Shown piece after piece: positions 18,076 to 27,254 of a stretch of 64,000 bases of DNA. Source of the DNA: an uncultured Prevotella sp. (GTDB lineage: Bacteria; Bacteroidota; Bacteroidia; Bacteroidales; Bacteroidaceae); assembly GCA_946998205.1 (NCBI GenBank), contig CAMPYJ010000006.1:1-64000 (forward strand), given 5' to 3'. The position numbers were made by a program, and so were the translations under genes. Every line of letters begins with the position of its first letter. The stretch's first letter is position 1. Under the pieces are notes generated by a model, which was given only the letters and a program-made list of their open reading frames with translations, had not been told where the DNA came from and did not search any database.

Positions 18076-18828
18076 TTATTTGTTTGTTTTATTGTTTAAT
18101 ATTAATTTTTCTAGAAAACGTATTTGATCTGCAAAGTAACTGTTTTTTTTTGGAAAATTCAAATTTAACCGCTGAATTATTTCCAGTGCCTGCTCATATC
18201 TTCCCTGCTTGACGTATATTTTGGCCAGTGTCTCGGTGAAGAATCCCTCATCGGGTTCTGCGTTCTCGTTTTCCTCCTGCAGTTCTGGAAGATATTCGGG
18301 CGTGTCGTTCAACTGGATGCGTCCATCTCCGTTTTTCTCGATGAAGCTGTCGATGAGTTCCTGTCCTTTGAGGTGGAGCGAAGGTGACTCGCGCTTCTGC
18401 TCCCCGCTGTTTTCCACTTCCATGAGGTAGGCCACATAGTCGACAGCGGCATCGGCCGGCGTTGGCTTTCGCTTCTTGCCGTTTTCCTCCTCGTCGGCCG
18501 GAATGGTTTCGAGGAAATTGTCTATCAGCGAGATGGTTCGGTCGTCATCCGCAGGTTGGTTTTGTGTGTTCCTGTTTTGCCTGTCCGCCCGCTTGAGCTG
18601 ATAGTGTGCCGCCTCGATGAGGTTGAAGAGTACCTTCCGGTCGGTGAGATAGATGGCGGCTCTCCTGAGTTCCTCGTCAAACGAGGGGTCGTGCAGCAGA
18701 TACAGGTTTTGCAGCATCAGCAGTCTTGCCGTCTGGTAATACGGGTGAAGGGCAAGCAGGCTTCTCAGGTCGTAGAGCGTCTCCTTGTCCATTGTCTCCG
18801 GGTGTTGTATCAGTCGGGTCAGATCCAT
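18076..18828 (-). CDS. Conserved TPR-type protein of the lptE-secG operon
   Basis: A 250-aa soluble protein. The N-terminal part is all-helical (ETLYDLRSLLALHPYYQTARLL), the middle is acidic and low-complexity (about 85-150), and the C-terminus has one TPR-like hairpin (FFTETLAKIYVKQGRYEQALEIIQRL). Bacteroidales genomes usually carry a homologue between lptE and secG, but no function is established that I can name. It begins 24 nt after lptE ends and its stop lies 4 nt before secG. Possibly a scaffold for envelope assembly, which is inference from position only. Confidence 0.8.
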   Translation of the reverse strand: MDLTRLIQHPETMDKETLYDLRSLLALHPYYQTARLLMLQNLYLLHDPSFDEELRRAAIYLTDRKVLFNLIEAAHYQLKRADRQNRNTQNQPADDDRTISLIDNFLETIPADEEENGKKRKPTPADAAVDYVAYLMEVENSGEQKRESPSLHLKGQELIDSFIEKNGDGRIQLNDTPEYLPELQEENENAEPDEGFFTETLAKIYVKQGRYEQALEIIQRLNLNFPKKNSYFADQIRFLEKLILNNKTNK

Positions 18829-18852
18829 CTGTTTGTTGTTGACAGCTTGAAA

Positions 18853-19383
18853 TTACCAGTTGGCTACGGTTGCGTTGAATATTTGGTCGGCGAGGTCTTT
18901 CACCATCTGCGACACTAGTTCTTCCTGCACCGAGTTGAGGTTTCGCGTCGTCTCGTACGACTTGGCGGATGAGAATTGTCTCTCAAAGTCTTCCGCATGG
19001 TTGACGTTGTTTGTGAAGCGCACGTTCACCGTGAGGGTCAGTTCGGTTTGCGCCGAGTGTCCCTCGCTGGAGACCGATTTGTTGCGCTGTGTGTACGACA
19101 CGATCTCTCCCTCTATCTTCAGGTCGCCATTGCGTCTCACCTGCCGCAGATGGGTGTGGCTGGCGTAGACATCCTTCAGCTCGTTGTTGAACATCGGTCC
19201 CATGGGTCCCCACACATAGCTGCTTCGTATGGGAAAGTCTGCGATTTGTATGGTCTTTGTCTTGGAGTAGTCGATGCTGGCGCCGTTAAACGTAAAGCTT
19301 ACCTTGCAAGCCATGAGCATACAGCCCGCGATGAGACTGAGGATGAGGATGCCTCGTGCGTGATTTTTTTTTGCTGACGCCAT
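18853..19383 (-). CDS. lptE: LPS-assembly lipoprotein LptE family
   Basis: A 176-aa lipoprotein. The lipobox is in LIAGCMLMACK (lipidation after LMA). The core FNGASIDYSKTKTIQIADFP and the NNELKDVY segment match the Bacteroidetes LptE family, the partner of LptD in inserting LPS in the outer membrane. The start at 19383 (MASAKKNHARG) gives a proper signal sequence; the open frame extends further upstream into the end of the sigma-54 activator and is not used. The activator stop is 4 nt upstream, so the two are co-transcribed. Confidence 0.88.
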   Translation of the reverse strand: MASAKKNHARGILILSLIAGCMLMACKVSFTFNGASIDYSKTKTIQIADFPIRSSYVWGPMGPMFNNELKDVYASHTHLRQVRRNGDLKIEGEIVSYTQRNKSVSSEGHSAQTELTLTVNVRFTNNVNHAEDFERQFSSAKSYETTRNLNSVQEELVSQMVKDLADQIFNATVANW

Positions 19384-19387
19384 GCCG

Positions 19388-20653
19388 TCAACTCTTGTCC
19401 AGTCCATATTGTTTGATTCTTCTATACAGCGTGCGGTCAGATATGCCGAGTTCGCGTGCGGCTTTCTTCCTGTTTCCACCATTTCGTTCGAGGGCCTTCT
19501 CCACCGTTTTCCGCCCGATGTCGTTCAGGTTCAGGCACTCGGGCTCGGTCACTTCCTCCACGATGGCTTCTTCTGGGTATGCCTGCGGGTGCGCGGTTGT
19601 CAGCGGTGCTGGCACATGTGTGCGTGGCGACACGTTGGGGTATGCGGCCGTTTTGTCGTCCAGGGCCTGCATCGGTGCTTGATACGGCACAGGCGCGCTT
19701 TGCTTCCGCGCCTCGTCGAGTTGTTTCCTCAGGCTGTTCATGTCACGTCTGAGGTCGCTGACGTTGCCCCTTAGTTCGTACAATATTTTGTACAGTATGT
19801 CCCGTTCGCTCTCGTAGCTGTGCGTTCCCTGTGAGGAAACAAGCGCCAGCTGCGTGCTTTCTGGGTCTCTGGGGATGAACTGCTGCAACAGCTGCGCGTT
19901 GATTTCCCTGTCTTTGACCAGCACCGACATCTGTTCGGTGATGTTCTTCAGCTGGCGCACGTTGCCCGGCCACTTGTAGCTCATCATCAGTTGCTTGGCG
20001 TCTTCGGTGAGGCTTATCTTGGGCAGTCGGTACTTCTCGGCCATCTGCATCGAGAACAAGCGGAACAGCAAGAGCACGTCTTCCCCCCGGTCGCGCAGGG
20101 GGGGCATCTTGATGGGGATGGTGTTGAGCCGGTAATACAAGTCTTCCCTGAACCTTCCCTCGCTGATGGCCTTCGCCATGTTCACGTTGGTGGCCGCGAC
20201 GATGCGCACGTCGGTCTTGCGAACCTCTTGTCCTCCCACGCGGATATATTCTCCGGTCTCCAGCACGCGCAGCAGCCGAGCCTGCGTGGCCAGCGGCAGT
20301 TCGCCCACCTCGTCCATGAAGATGGTGCCTTTGTTGGCGATGCCGAAATAGCCTTCGCTCTCGCCCACGGCGCCGGTGAACGACCCTTTCTCGTGTCCGA
20401 ACAGCTCACTGTCGATGGTTCCCTCTGGGATGGAGCCGCAGTTGATTGCGAAATACCGCTCCCGTCTTCTGGGCGAATGGTCGTGGATGACGCGCGGAAC
20501 GATTTCCTTTCCCGCGCCGCTCTCCCCAACGATCAATACCGACAGGTCGGTGGGAGCCACCTGAAGAGCCACGTCCAGCGCGCGGTTCAGCCCGTCTGAG
20601 TTGCCCACGATGCCGTAACGCTGCTTTACTTTCTGCAATTCTGATGTGTTCAT
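19388..20653 (-). CDS. Sigma-54 interaction domain transcriptional activator
   Basis: A 421-aa bacterial enhancer-binding protein. It starts almost directly with the AAA+ domain: Walker A GESGAGKE (about 43-50), GSFTGA (the sigma-54-contact loop, with Ser for the usual Ala), Walker B GTIFMDEVGEL, and the arginine-finger region. A linker with a Gln/Pro-rich stretch follows, then a C-terminal Fis-type helix-turn-helix (KKAARELGISDRTLYRRIKQYG). There is no N-terminal receiver or sensor domain, so control by phosphorylation is unlikely. Conserved first gene of the lptE-TPR-secG operon. A -7 box ends only 8 nt from the start codon. Confidence 0.93.
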   Translation of the reverse strand: MNTSELQKVKQRYGIVGNSDGLNRALDVALQVAPTDLSVLIVGESGAGKEIVPRVIHDHSPRRRERYFAINCGSIPEGTIDSELFGHEKGSFTGAVGESEGYFGIANKGTIFMDEVGELPLATQARLLRVLETGEYIRVGGQEVRKTDVRIVAATNVNMAKAISEGRFREDLYYRLNTIPIKMPPLRDRGEDVLLLFRLFSMQMAEKYRLPKISLTEDAKQLMMSYKWPGNVRQLKNITEQMSVLVKDREINAQLLQQFIPRDPESTQLALVSSQGTHSYESERDILYKILYELRGNVSDLRRDMNSLRKQLDEARKQSAPVPYQAPMQALDDKTAAYPNVSPRTHVPAPLTTAHPQAYPEEAIVEEVTEPECLNLNDIGRKTVEKALERNGGNRKKAARELGISDRTLYRRIKQYGLDKS

Positions 20654-20660
20654 TGGTTGA

Positions 20661-20668
20661 CAAAGTTA
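20661..20668 (-). promoter_or_regulatory. -7 box abutting the sigma-54 activator start
   Basis: Reads TAACTTTG on the minus strand, 7 nt upstream of the ATG at 20651-20653. A TTG lies 22 nt further upstream (20691-20693). A start about 7 nt past the box would make the mRNA leaderless or nearly so. Confidence 0.45.
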
Positions 20669-20769
20669 AACAATTTATCCGAGACGGCCGCAAGGATGGC
20701 TGAGTTTTTACGCGCCATCGCTCCACCTTATTATATAGCCGCTCTCCGTCCGCCCCTCCGTCTGCGGCG

Positions 20770-21834
20770 TCAGGGTTTATCCTTGTCCGGTCGCCGTTCC
20801 CTCCGTTCGTTGATTTTGATGAGCAGCAGTCCGACGCCCGTCCACAACAACTCACGCAGTCTGACCAGCAGAGCCACGAAGATGCCTGCGCCGGCCGTCA
20901 TGCCCAGGGCCGACACCGACATCAGGAAGCCGCCCTCGCGCCCGCCAAGCTGCAGGGGCATGAAGAACAACAGGTTGGCGAACAGCGACGTGAACGCCAA
21001 TATCAGCACACAATGCAGATAATTTACATGTGGCATCAGCACCATCAGGACGAACATCACCTCCAGCGCCGACAAGAACCTGCATGCCATTTCCAAAGCC
21101 ACGGCCGACAGAAAGGTCTTGGGGTTCTGCTGATGCAAGGCCGCTATTTGCCGGTCCACGGTGTCAAGCTGCCGCCTGTGCCTCTCCACGAAAGGCCGCG
21201 CCCACTTCTTGACGAGCGGCATGCGGCGCAGCACGTTCATCACGCGCACCGCCAATCCCTTCTGATACCCCACCAGGAAGAACCAGATGCCCAGCCCGCA
21301 GAACACGGCCGCGGCAGCCAGCACCAGTCCCACCCTGACGGACATGGACTGCGTGAGCAGGTACAGCACGATGCAGACGGCCCAGAAGCAGAAATGGGTG
21401 AAGATGTGGGTCATCACGTAAAGAATCACCGACGACGACGCCCGCTCGGCTCCTATCCGCGGCGTGAGCTCCATGATGCGGTAAGGCTCGCCGCCCATCA
21501 GCCCGCCGGGAGTGGCGTAGTTGAGCGCGAACCCCGACACGGTAATCTTGTAGAGCCACCAAAAGCCCACCTTCCTCACGGGACTCCCCGCCGCCCCTGC
21601 GTCACCGTTCGCCGGTTGTTGCGACGTGTGAGCAGGCTCACCGCTGCGGATGATCAGGTACCACGCTGCGGTGTTGAGCACATACAACACCGCCCACAGG
21701 GCTACGATGGCAAAGAACCAATAGCCCGCATGGGTGAGCCCGTTCCACACTTCGGTGAAATCGAGCTGGGTGATCATGATGACGAGAACGACTAACCCAA
21801 AGACGAAGAAGCCATTCTGATACTTACTTCTCAT
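20770..21834 (-). CDS. YbhN/lysylphosphatidylglycerol synthase TM-type flippase-like protein
   Basis: A 354-aa polytopic membrane protein of the LPG_synthase_TM (UPF0104) family. About eight hydrophobic segments are spread through the length, with the family motif GLMGGEPYR after ALNYATPGG, and MPLQLGGREGG near the C-terminus. Family members are linked to lipid or polyprenyl-linked substrate translocation; the substrate here is unknown. The start overlaps the pdxA stop by 11 bp, so translation is probably coupled. It is the last gene of the rlmN-DUF4837-pdxA run. Confidence 0.87.
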   Translation of the reverse strand: MRSKYQNGFFVFGLVVLVIMITQLDFTEVWNGLTHAGYWFFAIVALWAVLYVLNTAAWYLIIRSGEPAHTSQQPANGDAGAAGSPVRKVGFWWLYKITVSGFALNYATPGGLMGGEPYRIMELTPRIGAERASSSVILYVMTHIFTHFCFWAVCIVLYLLTQSMSVRVGLVLAAAAVFCGLGIWFFLVGYQKGLAVRVMNVLRRMPLVKKWARPFVERHRRQLDTVDRQIAALHQQNPKTFLSAVALEMACRFLSALEVMFVLMVLMPHVNYLHCVLILAFTSLFANLLFFMPLQLGGREGGFLMSVSALGMTAGAGIFVALLVRLRELLWTGVGLLLIKINERRERRPDKDKP

Positions 21835-22948
21835 CGCTCACCGGCTGACCGTCCTGCTGCCCGCCCCTCACATGACGCTTGGGCACGTTGAACCTACTCT
21901 TGTCATGTTCCTCGCGACGCTCATGGTAGAGCTTGGGAAGCGGATTCTTCAACGGCTCATCATAACCGAGTCGGTTGCGGTGGATGTCGATGGCCAGGTA
22001 AACGGCCTGCCTGAACGGATTCTCGTCGACGACGCCCTGACCGGCCACCTCGAACATCGGCGTATAATTGGTTTTGGTACACACGATGGGCAGGTTGGCG
22101 ACGGTGCTCACGCCCTCTTCCACCGACAGGGTTCTGAAAGGCAGCATGGCCTGGTCGTGATACATCGCCAAGATGCCGTCGAAGGCCTCATACTCGCCTG
22201 AGCCAAAGAACGTGTCGGCGGCGTAAGGGCCGAAAGCGCACATGCCGGCCTCCGAGAGCTTGGCGACGGCCGGACGGATGACTTCCCGCTCCTCTGCCCC
22301 GTCGGCGTTCGGATTAAGGCCCAGCACCGCAATGCGCGGGTTATCCACGCGCAGGTCACGCTTCAGGGTGAGGTACAGCAGGGCTGCCTTGTTGACGATG
22401 TTCTCCAACGTGATGCTCTCCACGGCCGCCTTCACGGGCTGAGCGTCGGACACCATGGCCACGTGCATGAAGTCGTTGAGGTACAGCGTGGCGGCTTGCG
22501 CCCCCTCTCCCAGACAAGTATGGAGATAGTTTTCCAAGCTGTCGAAGGCGATGTTGCCGAACTTGATGCCGCCGACGCTCATGGGAGCCGCCACCAGCAC
22601 GTCGTAAACACCTTCCCGATAATCGGTCATGGCACGGTCGAGGGCGCGCACTGCCGCCTGTCCCGACTCTTCCGTAGGGGTTCCCAACTCCACTTTCACC
22701 TCGTCGTCAAAGCAGGTCATCAGGTTGATTCTACCGTCGCACACCTCATCAGCCGTGTTGATGATGCTGAAGTTGGCCTGGATGTCAAGCGCCTTTCGGT
22801 GGTAAGCAGCGATTTTGGGCGACCCATAGATGACGGGCGTGCAGAGCTCCAACATCTCTGGAGCCGCGAAAGTTTTAAAAATCAGTTCATATCCGATACC
22901 GTTCGTATCCCCGTGTGTAAGGGCCACACGAATTTTTCTGTTGTTCAT
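21824..22948 (-). CDS. pdxA: 4-hydroxythreonine-4-phosphate dehydrogenase
   Basis: Metal- and NAD-dependent enzyme of the DXP-dependent vitamin B6 pathway, acting before PdxJ. The N-terminal ALTHGDTNGIGYELI is the family opening. The metal-binding residues sit in HVAMVSD (middle), MYHDQAMLPFR and the Asn/Asp region near LGLNPNADG. The 374-aa length is slightly above the usual ~330-360 because of a basic C-terminal tail (about residues 345-374) that is not part of the fold. It begins 69 nt after the DUF4837 gene ends and overlaps the next gene. Confidence 0.95.
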   Translation of the reverse strand: MNNRKIRVALTHGDTNGIGYELIFKTFAAPEMLELCTPVIYGSPKIAAYHRKALDIQANFSIINTADEVCDGRINLMTCFDDEVKVELGTPTEESGQAAVRALDRAMTDYREGVYDVLVAAPMSVGGIKFGNIAFDSLENYLHTCLGEGAQAATLYLNDFMHVAMVSDAQPVKAAVESITLENIVNKAALLYLTLKRDLRVDNPRIAVLGLNPNADGAEEREVIRPAVAKLSEAGMCAFGPYAADTFFGSGEYEAFDGILAMYHDQAMLPFRTLSVEEGVSTVANLPIVCTKTNYTPMFEVAGQGVVDENPFRQAVYLAIDIHRNRLGYDEPLKNPLPKLYHERREEHDKSRFNVPKRHVRGGQQDGQPVSDEK

Positions 22949-23017
22949 AAGAGATTTTGTTTATATGTCACGAGGGGCATGGACGCAGGCTGCGGCCTGT
23001 TCCTCCTCCCCCTGTCT

Positions 23018-23959
23018 TTATTTTCTCCTCACGGTCAGCAGGGCCGCTTCCAGCTCACGAACCATGTCGCGCTTGCGCGATTCGGGCGCGTAGACGAAGG
23101 CGTCGAGCACCAGTGTCTTTCCGGCCGCGCTGTCTTTGACTACTCGTCTCACCAACGGGCCTCCCATGGCGTCGCCCACCATCTCCCACTGCCCGTGCCC
23201 GAGCCGGCATGACCGTCCGCCGAAGCTGACGTTTTCTCTTGTCATGGAGCGGGCCACGGTGCGCATGTACATGCGGTCGGTCTCGCCTTTCATGTTGGCC
23301 TTCAGCGCGCTGTCCATGCGCGCGGGCGGCTGGTCGCCAACTCCACTGAGGGTGTAGGCGCACAAGTTACGCATGCCCCGCGCCGCGTTGTTTGACACCC
23401 AGAGGAAGTCTCTGCCCACCTTGTGGCAGGTCATGTCCGCGGGCAGCAGCAGGGTATGGTGGAACATCGAGCCGATGAGCCTTCCGCTCCCCTCGGCATG
23501 CTTCCGCCTGAGCTGGAGGATGGTCGACAGATACTCGTTGGTCACCAGCAGCTGTCTCACCCGTTGTTGGTTCGCGGCGATGAACCGCTCCAGGTCGTCG
23601 GCCGACCCCGCGTCAACATATACCATCAACTGCGGCCGCGCGTGGCGGTCGCGCTCGATGTGGAGCGAGGGCTTGCCGAGCCATCTGCGGTCCCACCTCA
23701 CCACAACGACATTGCGCGTCAGCAACAACTTTCCCTTAAACCGAGCAGAATCAACCTGCCGAACGTCGAACATTGGTTCGCGCTGCGGCAGTGACGCCAT
23801 CGGCACCGACAACATGTGGCACACCAAACTGTCGACATCGCCAACCACCAAAACCTCGTAAGGTCGCCCCGAGGCGGCGGGCATGGTGCGCCGTCGCTGC
23901 CCGCAGGCCGTCAACAGCAGCGCGGCGGCAAGGGCAGCCACCCAACCGAGCCTGCTCAT
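23018..23959 (-). CDS. DUF4837 family lipoprotein
   Basis: A 313-aa predicted lipoprotein (signal with lipobox LLLTACG, Cys19). The mature part matches the Bacteroidetes-specific DUF4837 family: YEVLVVGDVDSLV near the start, then the REPMFDV and RNVVVVRW segments and a central LLPADMTCHKVG. No enzymatic motif is visible and no function is known for the family. Its start overlaps the rlmN stop by 4 bp (ATGA), indicating coupled translation. Possibly an envelope protein. Confidence 0.85.
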   Translation of the reverse strand: MSRLGWVAALAAALLLTACGQRRRTMPAASGRPYEVLVVGDVDSLVCHMLSVPMASLPQREPMFDVRQVDSARFKGKLLLTRNVVVVRWDRRWLGKPSLHIERDRHARPQLMVYVDAGSADDLERFIAANQQRVRQLLVTNEYLSTILQLRRKHAEGSGRLIGSMFHHTLLLPADMTCHKVGRDFLWVSNNAARGMRNLCAYTLSGVGDQPPARMDSALKANMKGETDRMYMRTVARSMTRENVSFGGRSCRLGHGQWEMVGDAMGGPLVRRVVKDSAAGKTLVLDAFVYAPESRKRDMVRELEAALLTVRRK

Positions 23960-24990
23960 GCGCCTGCCTTTTTAGCCGTGCTCAACAGGCCGCAGGCGGC
24001 GAAGATGTCCTGCCCGCGACTGGCTCGGATGGTGGTGAAGATGCCGTGCGACGTAAGGTAGTCGCGGAAGTCCTCCATCTTCCGCTCGCCGGCGCCTTTC
24101 AATGGCACGTTCGGAATCTGATGGAAGCGTATCAAGTTTACGCGGCAGTCAAGCCCATGCAGCAGGTCGATGATGCCGCGGGCGTGCGCCGGCGTGTCAT
24201 TCAGTCCGCCGAAGACGATGTATTCGAACGACAACCGGCGTTGGTGAGCAAAGTCGTAACCCCGCAACAGGTCAACAATCTGCTCGATGGGCATACCTTT
24301 CTCGGCAGGCATCAGCATGCCGCGCTGCCCGGGCAGGGGCGAGTGCAGACTGATGGCCACATGGCAATCGCTCTCGTCAAGAAAGCGTTTCAGCTTGCCT
24401 TTCACGCCCACGCTGCTCACGGTGATGCGCCTGGGACTCCAGGCGAAACCGTAATCGGCGGTCATCACCTGCGTCACCCTCAGCACGTTGTCCAAGTTGT
24501 CCATCGGCTCTCCCTGACCCATGAACACGATGTTGGTAAGCCTGTCACGTTCGGGCAGTGAGTATATCTGGTTCATGATATCCGTATAGGTCAGATTTCC
24601 CTCAAATCCCTGCTTGCCGGTCTGGCAGAACAGGCAGTTCATCTTGCATCCCACCTGACAGGACACGCACAGGGTGGCGCGGTCATCCTCGGGGATGAAC
24701 ACCGTCTCGACGAACTTTCCCGAGGCGGTTGGAAACAGATATTTGATGGTTCCGTCTTTCGAATACTGTGCGTCGATGTGCGCCATGCAGCCAACTTCAT
24801 ATTCTTCGGCCAGCCGCTCGCGGTTCGACTTAGAGATGTTCGTCATCTCGTCAATACTCGTCACCTGCCGCTGGTAGAGCCATTTAGCCATCTGTCCGCC
24901 TGCGAACGAAGGCATTCCCAACGCCTGAGCCACCTCTTTGAGTTCGCTCAGCGTCATCCCCAACAGCTTTTTCTTACCTGTTTCCATCAT
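23956..24990 (-). CDS. rlmN: 23S rRNA (A2503-C2)/tRNA methyltransferase RlmN
   Basis: Radical SAM methyltransferase that methylates C2 of A2503 in 23S rRNA and A37 in some tRNAs. The iron-sulfur Cys115-x3-Cys119-x2-Cys122 lies in CQVGCKMNCLFCQTG. The methyl-carrier Cys is in the C-terminal DIFAACGLLS. GEPMDNLDNV and the RITVSSVG segments are further RlmN/Cfr family signs. Length of 344 aa is normal. It heads the operon with DUF4837, pdxA and the YbhN-like gene. Confidence 0.96.
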   Translation of the reverse strand: MMETGKKKLLGMTLSELKEVAQALGMPSFAGGQMAKWLYQRQVTSIDEMTNISKSNRERLAEEYEVGCMAHIDAQYSKDGTIKYLFPTASGKFVETVFIPEDDRATLCVSCQVGCKMNCLFCQTGKQGFEGNLTYTDIMNQIYSLPERDRLTNIVFMGQGEPMDNLDNVLRVTQVMTADYGFAWSPRRITVSSVGVKGKLKRFLDESDCHVAISLHSPLPGQRGMLMPAEKGMPIEQIVDLLRGYDFAHQRRLSFEYIVFGGLNDTPAHARGIIDLLHGLDCRVNLIRFHQIPNVPLKGAGERKMEDFRDYLTSHGIFTTIRASRGQDIFAACGLLSTAKKAGA

Positions 24991-25091
24991 AGATCTTGTT
25001 TGTCAAACCGCCGCCCGCCCTTTGCCGAAGACAGGCTTCGCCGCCGCAAGGCAAGCCACACTTGCCTTGCCTTCGGCCCGCACTATCTTTG

Positions 25092-25099
25092 CAAAGGTA
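25092..25099 (-). promoter_or_regulatory. rlmN operon promoter -7 box
   Basis: Reads TACCTTTG on the minus strand about 100 nt before the rlmN start. The opposite strand has TATCTTTG at 25084-25091, so the CTTTGCAAAG palindrome could serve either direction. Confidence 0.5.
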
Positions 25100-25808
25100 C
25101 ACAAAAAGCCTGGAACATCCTACACCTAATATATAAAAACGAAAATTACGCCCCACATTCACGCAAAAAATCTGAGGTTTCAGCAAATTCAGCATGACAG
25201 AACAACAAAAAAAATAAATTCTCTCAATGATGAAAAGCGAAGATGGCAGATGTTATATGGTTATGCTATCTTTCAAATAAAACTGTTATTTGCGCGGAAA
25301 GCAATACATCACAACCCTACAAATTGTCCTTATTTTTTGTCAAATTTATGGTCAGAAACGCCTCATGAAAAATCACGTTCCAGCAAAAAACGATAGGCAT
25401 GACAGGCGAAAAAGAAAGATGCGAGAAACCCCGAAGAAACATTTTCAACCTCAAAAGCAACGTTTCATCGGTTGAAAAACATCATTACAGGCGCGCGACT
25501 GACATGGTATTGAGGCGCAAAAGCTTATGAACAGTCTGCCAACAGCCATGCTTTTAACGAAAAAGAGCCAGAAAAGTGGAGGACGGATGGCAACAAAACA
25601 GCATAAAACACTGGCTTACAACAACATCCAATAATCGCTCATATTTCCCGTATTTGCACCTTGCTGCCCGTCTGGTGGCAAAAACGCAAAACATGAAGAG
25701 GTTGCTTGTCAAGAATATTCATCATCCAACGCGGTGATGGTTGGCATGCTGACCACGCCAAACTAGACGGTCATGAAAAATCAACATTAAGTGAAATGTC
25801 TTTGTTTA
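25100..25808. other. Gene-free AT-rich intergenic stretch
   Basis: About 700 bp without a supportable gene. Only short frames occur and none has recognisable protein character. A segment at 25691-25730 (ATGAAGAGG..TTGTCAAGAATATTCATC) resembles stretches in two other gene-free regions (17251-17284 and 36940-36970). Confidence 0.6.
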
Positions 25809-26001
25809 GGGCGGTTCTATAAATTACCGCCGTAAAGTTTTTTGTATGTTGGACAGTTTACGTTTTGTCATCTTGCGGTCTCTTTTTGGTTCAATTTGTT
25901 TGTTCGTTCAGTCGTATAGCCCGCTATACTCCTTCACCCACAAACAAATTGACCACAAAAACAGCCTCGCAATCTGACAAAACTAATTTATAGAACCGCC
26001 C
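25809..26001 (+). mobile_element. MITE-like element, copy 3 (short form)
   Basis: 193 bp with intact termini: GGGCGGTTCTATAAATTA and its exact reverse complement. The inner stem TCAATTTGTTTGT pairs with ACAAACAAATTGA around GTATAGCCCGCTATAC. Flanks are TTTA and TTAA. It lies 200 bp before the restriction cassette, whose other side carries copy 4 in the opposite orientation. Confidence 0.9.
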
Positions 26002-26204
26002 TTAAATTATTCTACGACAAATCTAAAATCTGACAATATCATTTTTAGAGTCTGCCTAACGCACAAGATTGAGAAAAAAAGAGCGTGACTCTGAACCCTG
26101 AACAAAGCGTTTATTTTGCAATTTGCAAACGTAGTTGTAGCCTAAATTCCAAATACCAACGAACTTTTGTAATCGAATATATGTCAATTACCAGAAAAAA
26201 GGCT

Positions 26205-26212
26205 TATCTTTG
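26205..26212 (+). promoter_or_regulatory. Restriction-cassette promoter -7 box
   Basis: TATCTTTG, 22 nt before the ATG of the truncated methyltransferase. The promoter of the cassette seems intact even though the first gene is not. Confidence 0.6.
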
Positions 26213-26234
26213 CTACACATAAACTTAGCGTCAT

Positions 26235-26501
26235 ATGAAACCAATGCTTAAATACAGAGGCGGAAAATCTAAAGAAATTCCTAACATCATGTGGCATATC
26301 CCCAGATTTACAGGCCGATATGTAGAACCTTTCTTTGGTGGCGGTGCTCTTTACTTCTATTTAGAACCAAGAGAAGCTATCGTTAACGACATCAACCAGC
26401 AGCTCATCAACTTCTACCAGGGTGTACGAAACGATTTCAAAAGGCTCAGAAAAGAATTGGACGAAATAGAAGCGTTGTATGAAATCAACAGGAGAGTGTG
26501 A
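26235..26501 (+). pseudogene. Truncated D12-class (Dam-like) adenine methyltransferase
   Basis: Only 88 residues remain of a protein that normally has about 270-300. The N-terminus is clear: LKYRGGKSKEI, VEPFFGGGALYFYL (SAM-binding FxGxG-like motif) and VNDIN. The frame stops right after YEINRRV, and the next 24 bp lead straight to the following gene, so the central and C-terminal parts, including the catalytic DPPY, are absent. An internal deletion is the simplest explanation. Its place before an AlwI-like endonuclease marks it as the former modification enzyme of that system; M.AlwI-type enzymes are Dam-like because GGATC contains GATC. As it stands it cannot methylate DNA. Confidence 0.85.
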
Positions 26502-26525
26502 AGGATTAAAAGCAAATGTAGCCTA

Positions 26526-27254
26526 ATGACAAAAGTAGAAGCCATAAGAAAAGTATTGGAAGATAATGGTGGGGCTGCAAGCCTGAGCGTTATCTACGAT
26601 AAAATCACCAAGTATTATCCTACCGCAAAACAATCACATGAATGGGAAGCTGGAATACGTGGCGTCTTATATAGGGCTATCCGAGAAAATAAAGGTTTTA
26701 AGAAGATAGGTCTAAGTATTTACGCCCTCTCTGATTATACAGAGGAAAGCAAGCCCAAAGCAAACGACAAAGTGCGAATGCACTCTTTTATGGAAGGTAT
26801 TTGCTTGGAACTCGGTAACATCAAAAACTATAATACCTATACGGCAGACCCATCGGCTATTTATAGAGACAACTTGCAGTTATGCGATTTTGCAACAATA
26901 CATGACATGCCTCCTTTCTCCTATGATAGAATACTTCATGATACAAGGCTGATAGATGTTGTATGGTTCAACAAAAAGGGTTTGGCTTTTCCTCAAAAAG
27001 CTATAGAAATAGTAGACAGCATTGGAACATTAAATGGAGCTTTCAATAGGACAATGCAATTAAAAAACTTTGTTACAGACTTTATTATAGTCGCACCAGA
27101 AAAACATCACGACAAATTTTTACAGACAATGGATATGGAAGTCTATCAAGATAAAAAAGATAGATACACTTTTATCAACTATGATGACTTGACAGAGTAT
27201 TATGAAACTTGCTATAAGGAACGTCAATTCAAAGATAAATTCGTAGGACTATGA
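26526..27254 (+). CDS. HARE-HTH-like protein of the AlwI cassette
   Basis: A 242-aa protein. Residues about 1-72 look like a winged-helix HARE-HTH domain (VEAIRKVLEDNGGAASLSVI, then GIRGVLYRAIRENKGFKKIG and IYALSD). The C-terminal part (about 85-235) has a restriction-fold look: IDVVWFN (Asp144), AIEIVDSIGTLNGAFNR (Glu161) and TDFIIVAPEKHHDKF. The second acidic or basic residue of a PD-(D/E)XK site is not obvious (EIV where E-x-K/E is expected), so catalysis is doubtful. It overlaps the endonuclease gene by 4 bp (ATGA). It could be a DNA-binding or specificity partner. The exact role is not known to me. Confidence 0.65.
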   Translation: MTKVEAIRKVLEDNGGAASLSVIYDKITKYYPTAKQSHEWEAGIRGVLYRAIRENKGFKKIGLSIYALSDYTEESKPKANDKVRMHSFMEGICLELGNIKNYNTYTADPSAIYRDNLQLCDFATIHDMPPFSYDRILHDTRLIDVVWFNKKGLAFPQKAIEIVDSIGTLNGAFNRTMQLKNFVTDFIIVAPEKHHDKFLQTMDMEVYQDKKDRYTFINYDDLTEYYETCYKERQFKDKFVGL

